Shown here: piece by piece, positions 1-12,100 of the stretch
Layout of the letters: the number at the start of each line of letters is the position of its first letter
Position numbering within the stretch: the stretch's first letter is position 1
Source: Bilabrum cf. latius
Lineage: Eukaryota; Bigyra: Bicosoecida; Bigyra; Bicosoecida
Length of the DNA: 64,000 nt
NCBI GenBank assembly: GCA_965178125.1
Contig: OZ237761.1
Span: forward strand, 186,001-250,000
Reading direction: 5' to 3'
The notes under the pieces: model-generated
The model's input: only the letters and a program-made list of their open reading frames with translations
What the model was told of the DNA's origin: nothing
Database searches by the model: none
Program-made: the position numbers and the translations under genes

Positions 1-510
1 GATTCGGCAGCTGCCAGAAAAGGTGGGGGGAGTTCCGCCGCTCCAGTCACCGCGAGCAGCAAAAACAGCAGCAAAAACAGCAGCAGAAACAGCAGCAGAA
101 ACAGTACCACACAGGATGGGCCGTCAACGATGTCAGCCCCAGGCACCGCAGCACTGCCCCCAGGCTCTGGCAGTAGCCAAATCGCCCTGTCAGGACCCAG
201 CGGCGCTGCAGCAGGCTCTCTAGCTGGTTCCAGGAATTCGGCCCATGTCGGGGCGGGCGGCAGTAAAGAGGAAGGCCGCAAGGTGAAACGAGCGCGAGTG
301 GACGGAACTGCCGCTGCCGGGGCAAGTGCTCGAGGCAGTGGGCGAGCAGCCCTGGTGTCTGGTGGCAGATCATCCGGATTCGGAGGAAGCAAGCCGGAAG
401 CTGGGCTAATTGAAGTTTAGTCCACAAAGGCGACACATGGGGCGAGCAGCAAAGTTGGTGCATCTGGAGGCATCGAAGTGGAGGAGGACTCGAGTGATGA
501 CGGCGATTGA
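1..510 (+). CDS. 3' end of an unknown low-complexity gene
   Basis: The reading frame is open from base 1 to a UGA at 508-510, so this is the last part of a gene that starts upstream. The 169 residues are Ser/Gly/Ala-rich, with an Asn-Ser-Ser-Arg/Lys repeat near the start, a short basic patch (KVKRARV, a possible nuclear localisation signal) and an acidic C-terminus (EVEEDSSDDGD). One UAG (418-420) lies in frame and is read as Gln. It is convergent with the next gene (240 bp apart). No domain is recognised. Confidence 0.6.
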
Positions 511-750
511 TCGCGTGAAAATGTACCGGATCTAGATGCTCCTGACACGATTCGGTTTCACACACAACAATCATCTGTTCGCACGTGATCTGATCCAAAT
601 CCACAGAGGAGCACGCCCCCAGCTCCCTGGGCTATTTCCCCGCGCAAACTCCAGCGATCATCCTCGTATGCCTTCCAACCAACTCGGACGACCGCTATAC
701 GTCTACATGTACCCTTGCTTGACCGACAGGCGCAGGAGTAGACAGTAGCG

Positions 751-3672
751 TCAAGCCGTCTCGGCGATTCCCTCGGCGATGCGACCAACCTGCTCCTCGA
801 GCTCAACGGCTAGTCCACGGATGACCTTCCCGAGCACTTGCTCCGCCATCCCGCAGACTGCTCGCACGTGCTCGCTTCGGCCGCTCCCAGCGGTTGCGAC
901 CGGATGCGGAGCACCTGCCCCATCCTGCGACGCGGGGGGAGCGCCCGACGCCTCGTCCACCATCCGGAGGTGCCTGGCGAACCTTGCCGAACGTTCACCG
1001 ATCGACCGGATCTCATCGGGCCGCAGTGCCGGGAAGGAAGGGGGCGGCACGCCGTCGGCGATGTCCCGTCGAACTAGCCGTTGAGCCGAGGCAGAGGCCC
1101 GAGCCACGGCCTCCTCCACAGCCGCTGCCTGACGCTCCCTGGCGCGCGGGTCTGCCATCGAGCCCAGGCGGGTTTTGCCACCTTCTGTCCCAGCTGCTGC
1201 AGGGTCCACCGGATCGGGCCGCGCACCACTTGCGTGTCCAGAGCCTGCCAAGGCGACCGCTCCATTCTTGTTACGGTTTGGACCAACTCGGAGTCGCCCT
1301 GCGGCTCGCCTGGCGTCCTGCTCCGCCAGCCGCTGCGCTGCCTCCTCAGCGACCCTCCGGGCCTCTTGTTCCCTGGCACCCAGCTGCACCGCGGTTGCAA
1401 CCGCGGCCTCGTCGGTCCTCTCCGCCCTGTCCACGGCCTGCCGGGCCAGGGGCAGCACCTGTGAGACCCGGAGAGGGCTGGCGTGCTACACACTCGTCAC
1501 ACGATCTTCACTCGTCACATCGTGCATGGAATCGACGAATGGGTGCCGTGTGGCGGCAAAGGGGGATTCGGGTGAGCAGACCTCAGTCTGGCTTGAGCGG
1601 CCATCGACTGAGGCACCGTCACCATTGCGCGATCCAGCTCCCCCCACCCGAACCGCAGTGGGCTGCAGCCTGCTGGAAGCAGCCGTAGTGGCATGATGCG
1701 TGGCGTGCATCGCCAGCCACGCGGGCAGCTTTTGCTCTCCTTCCCGTCCGCTGTTCCCTGGGTGCGCGCTCTCGTTCTTGTTCCCTGGCATCCTAGCACC
1801 GCCCATGGTACTACCCACCCCACCCCCGGGGGCCCCCATGGTCCCCGTGGCCCTCGCCAATTGTTCCTCCAGCCGCCTCCTTCTTGCTCCGTGAGGATCG
1901 CCGCCCACGATCTCCAGAGGGGCCGGTTGCAACTGCCTGGCACCGGGCCCAAACAGGAACTCGGCTGTGCGGACAACATCCGGTCGTTGCGATGGCTGGA
2001 AGCCGCGGGTATTTCCTTGCCCATCACCGCCAGTACCAGCACCAGCACCAGCACCAGCACCAGCACCAGCACCAGCACCAGCACCAGCACCAGCACCAGC
2101 ACCAGGGCCAGGGCCAGGGCCAGGGCCAGGGCCAGAGGGAACAGACGGGGGCTGGGCGGCAGGTGCGTGCCCCGGCAGAGTGGGGGGCTCCGTCCAAGAG
2201 AACACCAACGGACCGCGCGGCGCCACAGCATGCGGAACCTCGGTTGCGCGAGGAGGGATGTTTTGTTGTCCTCTTTCACTTCCTCTGCCACGCCCCTGTG
2301 GTGCCCAGGGCTAGCCCATTCTTGCTGACGACTGTCTCCTGCTTTGGGATGCTCTCCTTGATCCGCTTTTACCGCCTCCCTAACGACGACTTTGGCCACC
2401 CTGCACGACACCAGTTGAGTTCAAGGCGTGTCTCGGCGCCTGTGCTACGCTGCCGGGTGCCGCAATATAATCGCGAAGCGGACCGGAATCAAGCTAGACC
2501 ACATGCTATCGGCCTTCGCCCAACGTCGTTACACCTGACGGTATTCGGCTTGGGAACAAGCCTGCTCGCTCACTCAGGCTGCCTGGGTACAGCGGCTTCC
2601 GTCTGGCACCACCGTGCAGTGCACCGTGCCCCCTCCGCCTCGGGGGAACGAAGCCCGGCCCGGGGTCCTGCCCCGCAAGGAACTTTCTCAGCTGTTCCCT
2701 GCGGCGTTTCTTCGCGAATGCTCGCCGACGCTTCTGGTCCAGGGCCTGGGCACGAAGCCGTGCGCGGCGCCGCTACGGCGATTCCTGCGGAGCCTCAGAG
2801 CCGGGCTCCGAGCCGTAATCGAATGTGTAGTCCTCGCGCCCGCTGTCGAAAGCGCCCGAATCGTCCGCGCGTGGGTCCGAGCCCCGGTGGCCGGCCGTCA
2901 AGTCTGGCCTGCGACCATTTTCTTCCCTCCCTTCGGCGCCTTCGGCGCGCGCGCGTGGACCAGGGGGCGTGGGTGGATCCACCTCGGTCACCGCGCGGCG
3001 ATGCGGCCCGTTGTTCCCTGGTGGGTTCCTACCTGCTGTGGCAGCGTGGGAAAGCCTCGAGCGCGCGACTCTGGTCCGGCTGCGACCAGCCTGAGCACGT
3101 GCATGTGGATGTGGATGTGGATGTGCGTGGGCGTGCCTTGGTGGCCTGTCACTGGCGACGCGACGACGCGCGAGCAGCTTCTCTTTCCGCCTTTCGCGCC
3201 TTGCCTCCATTGCGAGTTCGTCGAAAGTGACCCCGACAGGCGCTGCTTCGCTGTTCCATTCACGTTCCGGCCTGCTGGCAGACCGGCTGCGTCTGTCGCT
3301 GCTAGTTGACCGTCCCTTGCGCGCGCTGAATCCATGATGTGTGGGCCTTTTTGAGACCGCTCTAGGTAGCTTCTTACTAGGTCTGCCGCGCGGTTGCATG
3401 ATTTGCCGGGGATTGTGCCTCGCAAGCCCCTCGATATCTTCCAGGTCGGCGTCGTCGAAATGAGCTGGGCCGGTTGATTGTCTACGGCTCTGGCCGTATC
3501 GCCCCGCAGCATGAAATGACACATCATGCTCTAATCCATCACTGGCGGGCGGGTCATGCCTGGTAGATTCGTGGCGCCGTTCTGGGGCGACAACCTGAAT
3601 TCCGTTGGAAGGCCAAGCGGTGTCGCGAGACTCAGGCTCGTGTCTGGACCACTGCAAGTCTAGAGATTCCAT
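751..3672 (-). CDS. Unknown basic low-complexity protein, 973 aa
   Basis: One uninterrupted frame runs from an ATG at 3672 to UGA at 751, provided that six in-frame UAGs (2773, 2506, 2494, 2380, 2311, 1486) are read through. The N-terminal third is charged and holds an AT-hook-like RGRPSKK and a His-Ala/His-Pro repeat. The middle has Arg-rich stretches and RG/RGG-like text, then a Gly-Ala/Gly-Pro repeat encoded by a CACCAG/GGCCAG microsatellite (about 2035-2145). The C-terminal 230 residues look helical (Ala/Glu/Arg-rich, coiled-coil-like). This suggests a nucleic-acid or chromatin protein, but I recognise no family. It is divergent from TRAPPC13 with 188 bp between start codons, so a shared promoter is likely. 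Confidence 0.6.
2034..2145. repeat. CACCAG/GGCCAG hexanucleotide microsatellite
   Basis: About a dozen tandem CACCAG units are followed by GGCCAG units. They lie in frame inside the gene on the minus strand and encode a Gly-Ala then Gly-Pro repeat. The length is a multiple of three, so copy-number changes would not shift the frame. Confidence 0.9.
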
Positions 3673-3860
3673 GCTTCAATTCATGGCATCGCAAAACACT
3701 TAATTCGAAGCCGGTATTTAGATCAGAAGTTGCCACAGGTTAAACAGTTGCCGTACGTTCAAAACTTGCAATTAATACATTTTTAGTTGCGTATCATCAT
3801 ATTGCGTGCCTGGACCTACCGAAATATCAGGATCAGCGCGAAACTTGGTAATCTTACCTC
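3673..3860. promoter_or_regulatory. Bidirectional promoter region
   Basis: These 188 bp separate the divergent start codons of the unknown basic protein (3672, minus) and TRAPPC13 (3861, plus). The stretch is noticeably AT-richer than the flanking coding DNA. No specific element can be assigned. Confidence 0.45.
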
Positions 3861-5913
3861 ATGTCGCAGCGACAAGAAGTTCACCCGTTGGTGCTACGCG
3901 TTATGCGCTTGGGTGCTCCCCAGCTGGCCGATCCAGTCCGATCTTTTGCAGGTGGTTCGCTAGCGCCCGCCGGATCAACAGGCCTTGGATCGCTCGTACT
4001 TCCACAAGGATTTGGCAGTCTCGCACGAGGAGAAAAATTCTCCGCTTGTATTGTTGCAATCAACGGAAGCGGTTAGGTTGTACCAGATGTCACGATGTCT
4101 TGTGAACTAGTCCAAGGCGAGGACGCGAGGCAGGTATTGCTTCCAATACAGCAGGGTGATGCAAGGGACGACAAGCACGCGGCTGATACAAGCGTCACTA
4201 CGACTCCGAATGACCTCAAGCCCGGGGGTATGGTACGGTAGGTCATCGAGGCAAGGGTGCAGCGTGGAGGCCCACACAGGTGAGTTTTACCCTCCGCTCC
4301 GCTGGCAAGTCTAGAGGACCTCTGGAATACCAGCTCAGGGTCGCCCACCCTAGTATGCGTAAAGGATATAACATTGTATGGCATTTCAGCTTCCAATTTC
4401 TGCTACATTCCGCAGTCTACGTGTGAGGGCTCTCTACGGCAAGCCGGGGGCAGCAGCGGCAGCATCAGGATCCCCCGAAACAGCAAGCGCGCCCGCCACC
4501 GGCCAGCGGGAGTACAGCAAGGTCTACAAGTTCAAGGTGGAGGATCCCCTGACTGTGCGCAGAGGAGGGGTGCCATCGGCCGCGCTGGGCTCCCTGGAGA
4601 TCACGCCTGGGAGCATGCGGGCTAAGGGGCCCGTCGCCGTGGCGGTGACGCACGACTCGGAGTCGAAATTCGATGGAATGGACCCATTCGAGTCCGGCAT
4701 GCGGGTGCGGGCTGGGGAGGCGCTGCGCATCGCAGCGGAACCTGCGCAGGTGGCCAGAGGCCTCGCGCTCCGTAGCTTGCTGGACGGAACCGGCGCCGCG
4801 CACTTAGGCCAGGGGCTCGGTGCTCCGACAGCAAACTCAAGTACCGGAGTAAACTCCACGTCAGGATCGGATCAACCGGCCGGGTCGCCACCCAGCCACG
4901 GAGTCACTGTGCGCTGGGCGGCCGCAGGTGGCCGCGAGGGGGTGTTTGGCCTCGACCTGGCACCGGGTGACAGGGCCAGGGCACTGGAGGGCGCGGCGCC
5001 GCGCAAAATGGTACCGCAAGCGAAGTCGAGTCTCTTAGGTATGGGTGTGACGAGCGTGCTCGCTGCCACGGACCGGGCCTGGGTGGAGCGCGTTGAGGGC
5101 AGCAGCTTCGCCGCCGGCGAGCCGTCCGCCAAGGTGGTGGTGCATGCCATCGTGGGTCTGGCGGTGCAGTGCAGCACCTCGGCAGAGAAGGAGCAGGGGG
5201 AGGGGGAGGGGGTCACGGGGGTGGTGCCAAAAGGGCACGCAGGGGGTATTGACGGCAATGTACCGCCTGGTGGTACTGCTGCCAGTGCTGCTGCGAGCGT
5301 CGAGGGTGAAGGACAGCGAGGCCCTTCAAGCGGAGCGGGCGAAAGCAGAGAACAAGAGAGCAATGGCACCGCCTCAGGGTCGATCGTTCGATCCTTGGAC
5401 ACACCCGCTTCGTTGCACGACGTTGCCCGCGCGGTGTGCACCACCCTGTTTGCGGAACTCGCGGCGCCGCGCACAGACGCACCGCCGCCCGCGGCAGCAG
5501 CCAGGTTCTCGCAGCCTGTGCGGGCCGATAGCTCGTACGGATGCGGGCCCCCTCCGCTGGCTGCGGCCGGTATTGTTCCCTGCGGTGCGTCACGGTCGCA
5601 CATCGGGGGCAGGTTCGGGATTGCGCGCGCCCCGGCATCAGCAGCAGCTGCTGGGTCAGCCGCTGCAGCCACTGGCACGGTGTTGGAGCGGGCTAAAGGC
5701 GTAGAGGTGCTGGAGGGGTGCGACCTGGTGGCGGCTGGGAGCCGTGGGTTCCTGCTGCGGTGTTCGTTGCGGTGGGAGGCGCAGGCGATCCGTCCAGGCC
5801 GCCTGGAGTTGCCTCGCGTCGCGCTGCATTGCGGCCTCGGGGCTCTCAGGGCAGGACAGGCGCCCGTCGTGCTGGCTCCGCCGGGTGGCGACCCCTGCTT
5901 CGTCATCGAGTGA
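3861..5913 (+). CDS. TRAPPC13: TRAPPC13-like TRAPP complex subunit
   Basis: TRAPPC13 is a subunit of the TRAPP complexes that act as Rab exchange factors in secretory traffic and autophagy. Exon 1 (3861-4279) carries the family start (HPLVLRVMRLGAPQL, then LPQGFGSLARGEKFSACI). Exon 2 (4416-5913) follows a 136-nt GTGAGT..CGCAG intron in phase 2, which joins GGPH to SLRVRALY, the counterpart of the metazoan GTHILVCAVSY strand. The next conserved strand, KVYKFKVEDPL, follows. UAGs at 4074 and 4239 are in frame and read as Gln; the stop is UGA. The total is 638 aa, longer than the animal protein because of Ala/Gly/Ser-rich inserts around residues 400-500. The assignment rests on remembered motif similarity. 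Confidence 0.8.
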
Positions 5914-6146
5914 CTTGCCAATGGATCTACTTGTAAGTTACGCAACGCATAAGGTTATAAAAAGGATGCAGCAGTCATGGGGAAATACGAAAATGAGAAG
6001 AAATCCACTTTCACACATTTCAACAACACTAGATCTATTCATACGCAGTAGTTAGCCCCTGTGCATCCCCCCCGCAGCCACGTGGCCCTTGGCAGTCTTC
6101 GAATCAGCTCAGCCCAACAACACTACGACATGTGTGATGCAGCCTT

Positions 6147-9100
6147 TCACACTCTGCCTGGAGATGCAGCGGCCATGCGCCCATTCTGACTCGCCCAGGG
6201 TGTCGCCTTATATCCACGATCACCCAGACCAACGCCGCTGCCCCCGACGGGCCCTTCCGCTGCGCCTGGCGCCGCACCGCCGCTGCCCCACTCTTCGACT
6301 TCGTCCTCGTCATCCTCGTCATCCGCACTCATCACATCCAGCAGGCACACCAGCTGGTCTACGGCCGCGGGCCCGTCCGGACCTGCGATCGCAGCGGCAG
6401 CCGCAGCCTCTCCCACGCCCCCCGCAGCCTCCGTACCGAGGAGCGAGCCCGCCACGGCCCTCACGATCTCCAGCACAGGCGCGCTGCCCAGCTGCTGACG
6501 GAGGTGCTGCCCCGCGGCCCGCAGCGGTTCGTTGTTCCCCGCGAGGGCCATCCGACGGGCGGCTGCCAGGCGGCTGAGCACGGCCCGCTGGTGAGAAGGC
6601 AGGGACCTGAGGCACAGCCGAAGGAGGTGACGAGTGGCGCGCTGCAAGGGAACGCTGGCCCAGCCCGCGCTCGTCACACCGGTACCGCCGCTCGTCACGT
6701 CACGCAGGACATCCACCGCCATCTGCAGCGCCGCCACGGCCTCTTGTTCCCTGCCCTGACCCATGCGATCGCACACCGCAGCCACCTGCTGCAGCGACGC
6801 CAGCCGCGCCGGGTGCCCCTCGGGCAGAGAGGCGAAGAGGATCGCCCTGCACTTGCGGGCAGCCACCAGCGCTCCCTCGAGCTTGCCCTGCTCAGCCATT
6901 GCATCTGCGAGGAGGAAGCAGGCTCGCGCGATGCCGTCCCGGACGCCCGCTGTGGCGCCCAGCGCACTGGAAATGCTGACGCCATGGGCGGCGGAACCGG
7001 CCGCTCCAAGCACGGACGCAGCCTCCGCACCCGTGCGGCGGATGACCGCAGCACCGAAGGCATCGCTGTCACCGCCCGTCTCATCCTCTCCCCCGCTCGA
7101 AATCGCAGCACCGCGCCGATCACTGCTCCCAGGATACGCGACGTACGAGTCGTCCGACTCCATCAGCACCAGAGCCCTCTCGAGGTGGGGCAGCGCCTCC
7201 TGTGGGCGGCCCGCCCTCCGCAGTACCCTGCCCAGCCGCAGCACCAGAGCCGCCACCGCGCGGTGCCTGCCCCCCAGCACTCCCTGGGCCCCTTGCACCG
7301 CCTGCTCGAGCACCTCGGCGGCGTCACCCGGGCGGCCAGCTGCATCCAGGGCCTCGGCGAATGCCGCCCCCAGGTGGGTCAGCAGCGGATGTTCCCTGCC
7401 GAGGTGGTGGGCCGCGGCCTGCAAGGCAGCAGCCTGGATTCCCTTCGCCTCCTTGGCTCGCTCCTCACCCCCCCGTAGTGCGGTGGCCTGGGCCAGGGAA
7501 CACAGCAGGCGGCCAGCCAAAGAGTGCCCCCGGGGCGCGTGCTCCAGCCCCGCCCTCGCCGCTTGCTGCGCCTCGCTGGCCAGGCCCGCGGCGCAGAGCG
7601 CGTGCGACAGGCCCAGGCTCGCGCGGGCCTCCTCCAGCCCAGAGCCGAGCGCATCTGCCGCGTCGGGGGCGGCGGCTCGCGCCGCCTGGGCGATCGCCAG
7701 TCGCAGCTGGAAGGCAGCCACGGCCTCCATCGCGGCAGAGGCGGCGACCCGGTGCCGGCTGGGGGATCCACCAGTGGATTGGATCCCGCCGCCAGCAGCA
7801 GCAGCTGCTGCGCCGCCCGCGCGGAGGAGAAGCTCCTCGCCCGAGTGAGCGAGGAAATCCCGCTCCGAGTCGTCCGATCTGCGTCTGGCCACGGCGGCCT
7901 GCACCGCAATGCCCTGCACGTCTTCCACCGCGAGCGGGTCGGGGAGCCCAAAGTCCACGCCGGCCGTGAGGTGCGTGCTCGTGGCATCGTGCGTGCCCCG
8001 CGCGCCCGCGCCCGCAGCGACTCGCCTCTCTACGCGCACGCCGGTGTGGTGCTGCAGCGCGAACAAAAGCGCCGGTTTGGCCACCGTGCAGCCCCTGGCC
8101 GCGCGTGCGCCGCCCTACGATGACGTCATCGAGCCGAGCCCCCGCGGCGACGCCCCCCCGTCCGCCCTTAGCCTGTATGCGAACTTGGCGTACACGCTGG
8201 GCACCACGACCTCCCTCCAGAACAGCGCAGAGTCCTCGCTGCTGCCCAGGCACAGGTTGAAGAAATCCACGGCCACCGCCCTGCACCTGGCGGCGAGTGC
8301 CTCGGCGTGCGCGTGCTGCGCCCCAGCGATCGAGGCCTCTCGGGAGCCCTTGCCAGGCAGCCTGCCGCTGGACGCGCGGCGCCGTCCCTCGTCCGCCACG
8401 CACTGCCTGAGGTTCCGCAGCAGCACGTGCTTGCAGGCCCGCGCGACCATCTCGACCTCGCAGGCCTCCCTGGCGTGCAGCGCATCGCACGAAGACGCCA
8501 GCCGGCCCAGGTACCTTGCGTTGACACCGGCCCCGTGCATGGCCACGGTGAAGCCGTGGCTGTCCCCGGGCAGCACTGCAAGGGAGTCTAGCTGCCTGGC
8601 GAAGGAGGGGATGGCCTTGCCGAGCAGCGCCTCGGTGGCCTTGCCTGCTTCAGTGTCCATGGCGGGGGCGTCGGGCACCTGACCCATCCTGACGTCATCC
8701 TCGTCATCCTCGCCCGGGTTACCGTCCTCCTCCTCGTTGCCCACGTCGACCGCGTCGCTCTCCTCTTGTTCCCTGCGCCTGTCCGCCTCCTCGTGGGCCT
8801 CGTGGTGTGCCCTGAACGCGTCCGAGGAGACCCTGAAGGGAAGCTTGCGGACCAGCTCGGGCCTGAGGCACTGCGCGTCGATCTCGTCCGTGCCCGGGGC
8901 AGGCATGTCCGCGGGCATGAGCCTCGCGAGGTTCTGCACGTAGAAGCGCCGGTCGTAGCCCTGGTGACCCACGGTCACCGCCGACAGCGGGACGGATATG
9001 ACACGAGGCTCGAGGGTGGAGGGGTCCTCGTGCTGGCGACCCGCCGCGCGGGCGGCTGCGTAGCACACCGTCTCCATCTGGTGCGGGGCCAGATTCAGCC

Positions 9101-12100
9101 GCCTGCCCATCTGGCGCAGCATGCGATGCAGGAGCGGAGAGCGGTCCAGAAAGGGAGCGTCACCTGATTCCTTGCCGTAGACGAGTGTCTCCGCCGACTC
9201 GAGAGGGGGCACGGCAAACGCGTAGATCCTGTATCCGAGAGAATCCACCACGCACGAAAGGGGGGTGCTCACCGGCGGCAGCCTCCTTCTCTCCTGCCCC
9301 GGCAGCGGGGCTCCCTTGGATCGCACCCACTCGCGGTGCAGCTGCACGGCGGCCTCGTGCACCAGCCGCTGGCCCCTGAGCTCGTGCCCAGTGACCTTGC
9401 GCTGCACAGCCGCAGCAGACGTGGCCGTCCCCAGCCGCGCGGATGCGGCCAGGTCGGCGGACGATGCGCCGCCACTCCCAGTGTTGGCTGCGGCGTTCGT
9501 GCCTTTGCTCAGCTGGAACAGGATGCCGTCATGGAAGTACGTGAGGCTGCCTCCCTCTTCGTCTTCGTCCTCATCATCTTCAGCACGTGTCTCGCCGTTG
9601 TGCTCCTGGTGCTCGATCGCGCGGATGCTCTGCACGTGCGCAGGAAGGCCTATCTCAGAGACGATGCGGGCCGCAGCCGACGTCACCGCGCCGACGAATC
9701 GCGCGTGGAAGGCGGCGAGACCCACGGCCTTCTCCGCCGCCTGGGTGAACGTCCACTCCTTGAGCTCGAGGAGCTGCTGCCACCGCTCGTTCCATTGCTC
9801 CGGGGGAACCTCCTGCCCCGCCACGGCCTGCACGGTGGCGCCCAGGTCCATCGAGTCCACGGTGCCGGACTCGTCGTGGAGGCCGGCGGACCCGGAGTGC
9901 ACTGCCGCCGACTCGTCGTACTTGGAGTCGCCACCGTGCACTGCACCCGCGGGGCTGCCGCCCCCCAGGCTCCCGGACTGACCGACGCCAGCAGCAGCCG
10001 CTGCTGCTGCTGCATCCCATGCGGCTCTCTGGTCCGCGGGCGACATGCCGAACAGAGCCGCTTCGCTGGTTGTGGCCTCGGACTCGAAGTGGTGGTGGAG
10101 GCCCAGCCCAGAGCTGCCAGTGCCCGAGCGGCCGGCGCTGCCGCCGAGCAGGTGCCTGGGCGAAACGGCTCCCCTGCTACCTCCGCGTACCCCAGGCGCG
10201 AACAGCCGATCCACGTTAGACTGCGCGGCGCCGTTAGCGGAACCGATGGCGTCCACGGGCGGCAGCGGAACCTTCGCCGCGCTCAGCACGGCATCCCCCG
10301 GCACGCCCCCGCCGGGCCCTCCGCCGTACCCGCTCCTTGTTCCCTGGCCGTTGATGGAGGCCATGGCTGCGTGAAGCGCCTGCACGCTGGCCAGGGACGC
10401 CAGCTGCACGTCCACGCCGCCCGACCCCTTCGCCTCCAGCTCCCCCCGTCCTCCAGCCGACGCGGGAGACCGTTGCTGCTGTTCCCTGACGCGAGCACCG
10501 GGGAAGGGGGACAGCGGGGCTTCCTTCTTCGGACCCGTGGAGCCATCTGCCGCTCCTCCCCCTTTGGGGCGGGATACCAGAGCGGCTGCGGCGCCCGACC
10601 CGCCCAGCGAGCGACCGCCCTTGCCGGCAGCCCCACCGGCAGAGGTGGGTGCCGTGGCAGACAGGAAAGGCGATGAAGGGTATTCCGACTCCGAGTTGCT
10701 GCCCCCCTGCTGCGTCGGGGTGCCTCCACCGCTACCACCCACCGTGCCGTACTTGGCCAGCCAGGAAGGCACCTTGCTCTTCGCCTTATGCTGTTCTTGC
10801 TGTTGTTCCCCCCCAGCGCCATTGCCACCGTTCGGCCTGGTCATGGACTTGAGCTTGTCCGGGGACGGAGCCGACTTGCTCAGGTGCGACGACGATTGCG
10901 CGGCGCCGCTTGGTTCCGCAGGGACGCCCTGCAGCACCCGCGCGCTCTCCTCGAGCCGCCTGTGGCCCCTGGCAAGAGCCGCCTCCAGCTCCGCAAGTTC
11001 CGCAGACATGCCTGCGGCGCCGCCTGCACTCGTCACGCCGTCCACGAAGTCGGACTCGTCGAGCCGCACCGGCCTGCCCTCTGCGTCCACGACCGTGCGC
11101 GCCACCGTGTTGCGGTCGTCCTCGTCCTCGTCGTCTCCGTCGCCAGCCAGCCCACCGCCGGAGGCGCCGCCGACGGAACCGAGGCGGCCCGCTGCGCGGC
11201 GCCTCCGGAGCGCTTCCTGCTGGTCGGTTCGACGAACGTTCTCGGCGCGGCGGCGGAGCTCCTGCTCGAAGTGCTGCTGGATCCTCTCCGTGTACACGTT
11301 CCAGAATGCCAGGAACTCGGGCCGCGTGAGCACGCCCTGCCCCGTGGGGTCTGCCTGCCGCAGCACAGAGGCCCTGGGCCCCGCCTCGGGATGCCTCTCA
11401 AGGGGGCACCGCAGCCGGCCCAGCAGGCCGGGCAGCCTGCTCACAACGAGGTACCCGCCGTCCTGGCTCGTGTACGCGTCAAACTCGCGGAGCATGTCGA
11501 TCTGGGCGGGGAAGGAGGGCGCCCGCAGCGGGGGCTGCTGACCGGGGCTCAGGGCCCCAGCACTCGTCACACCAACGACGCCACCGCTGCCGTTGGTGCC
11601 CGGAGTCTGCCTCCCGCGCGAGGCAACGCTCGCGGTCGCGGTCGCATCCGCAGGCACGCCCCCGCTGCCCCCTAGCCTCACAGAGGCCGTGGCTGACCTC
11701 GCGCCCGCCAGCGCCCTCTCCGCCCTCTCCAGCGCATCCGATGCCCCCGCATGCGCTGCCTCCACCGCGGGGTCTGCCCTGCCGGACACGACCGACCGGG
11801 GACCCCCGGGGGTGCTGCTGCGGGAGGCGCCGCGCGATTGCGGAACCGGTTTGTCGTCCGCCTCGAGGTTGGCCGGCAGCGGCTTGTCCTGGTGCGCGTG
11901 CGCGGCGCCGCCGCTAGCGGAACCTCCGACGGAGTGCCTGGAAGCCGACGCGGGCTGCTGCGGGGGCTGCGCAGGCTGGGGCTGTGGAGCCCCGGCGAGG
12001 CCGTCGCTGCCATCATCGGCAGCAGGGGGGGCGGGGGCGGGGGCGGGGGCCGAGCCAGACACGGAACCCGCGCGGCTGCCCCCGATCTAGGGAACGTTCG

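Noticed and set aside
1884-3230. Long plus-strand ORF (448 codons) and similar long ORFs opposite the GC-rich genes
   Set aside because: GC-rich sequence leaves long open antisense frames. This one overlaps the better-supported minus-strand gene 751-3672 and encodes only the complement of its repeats.
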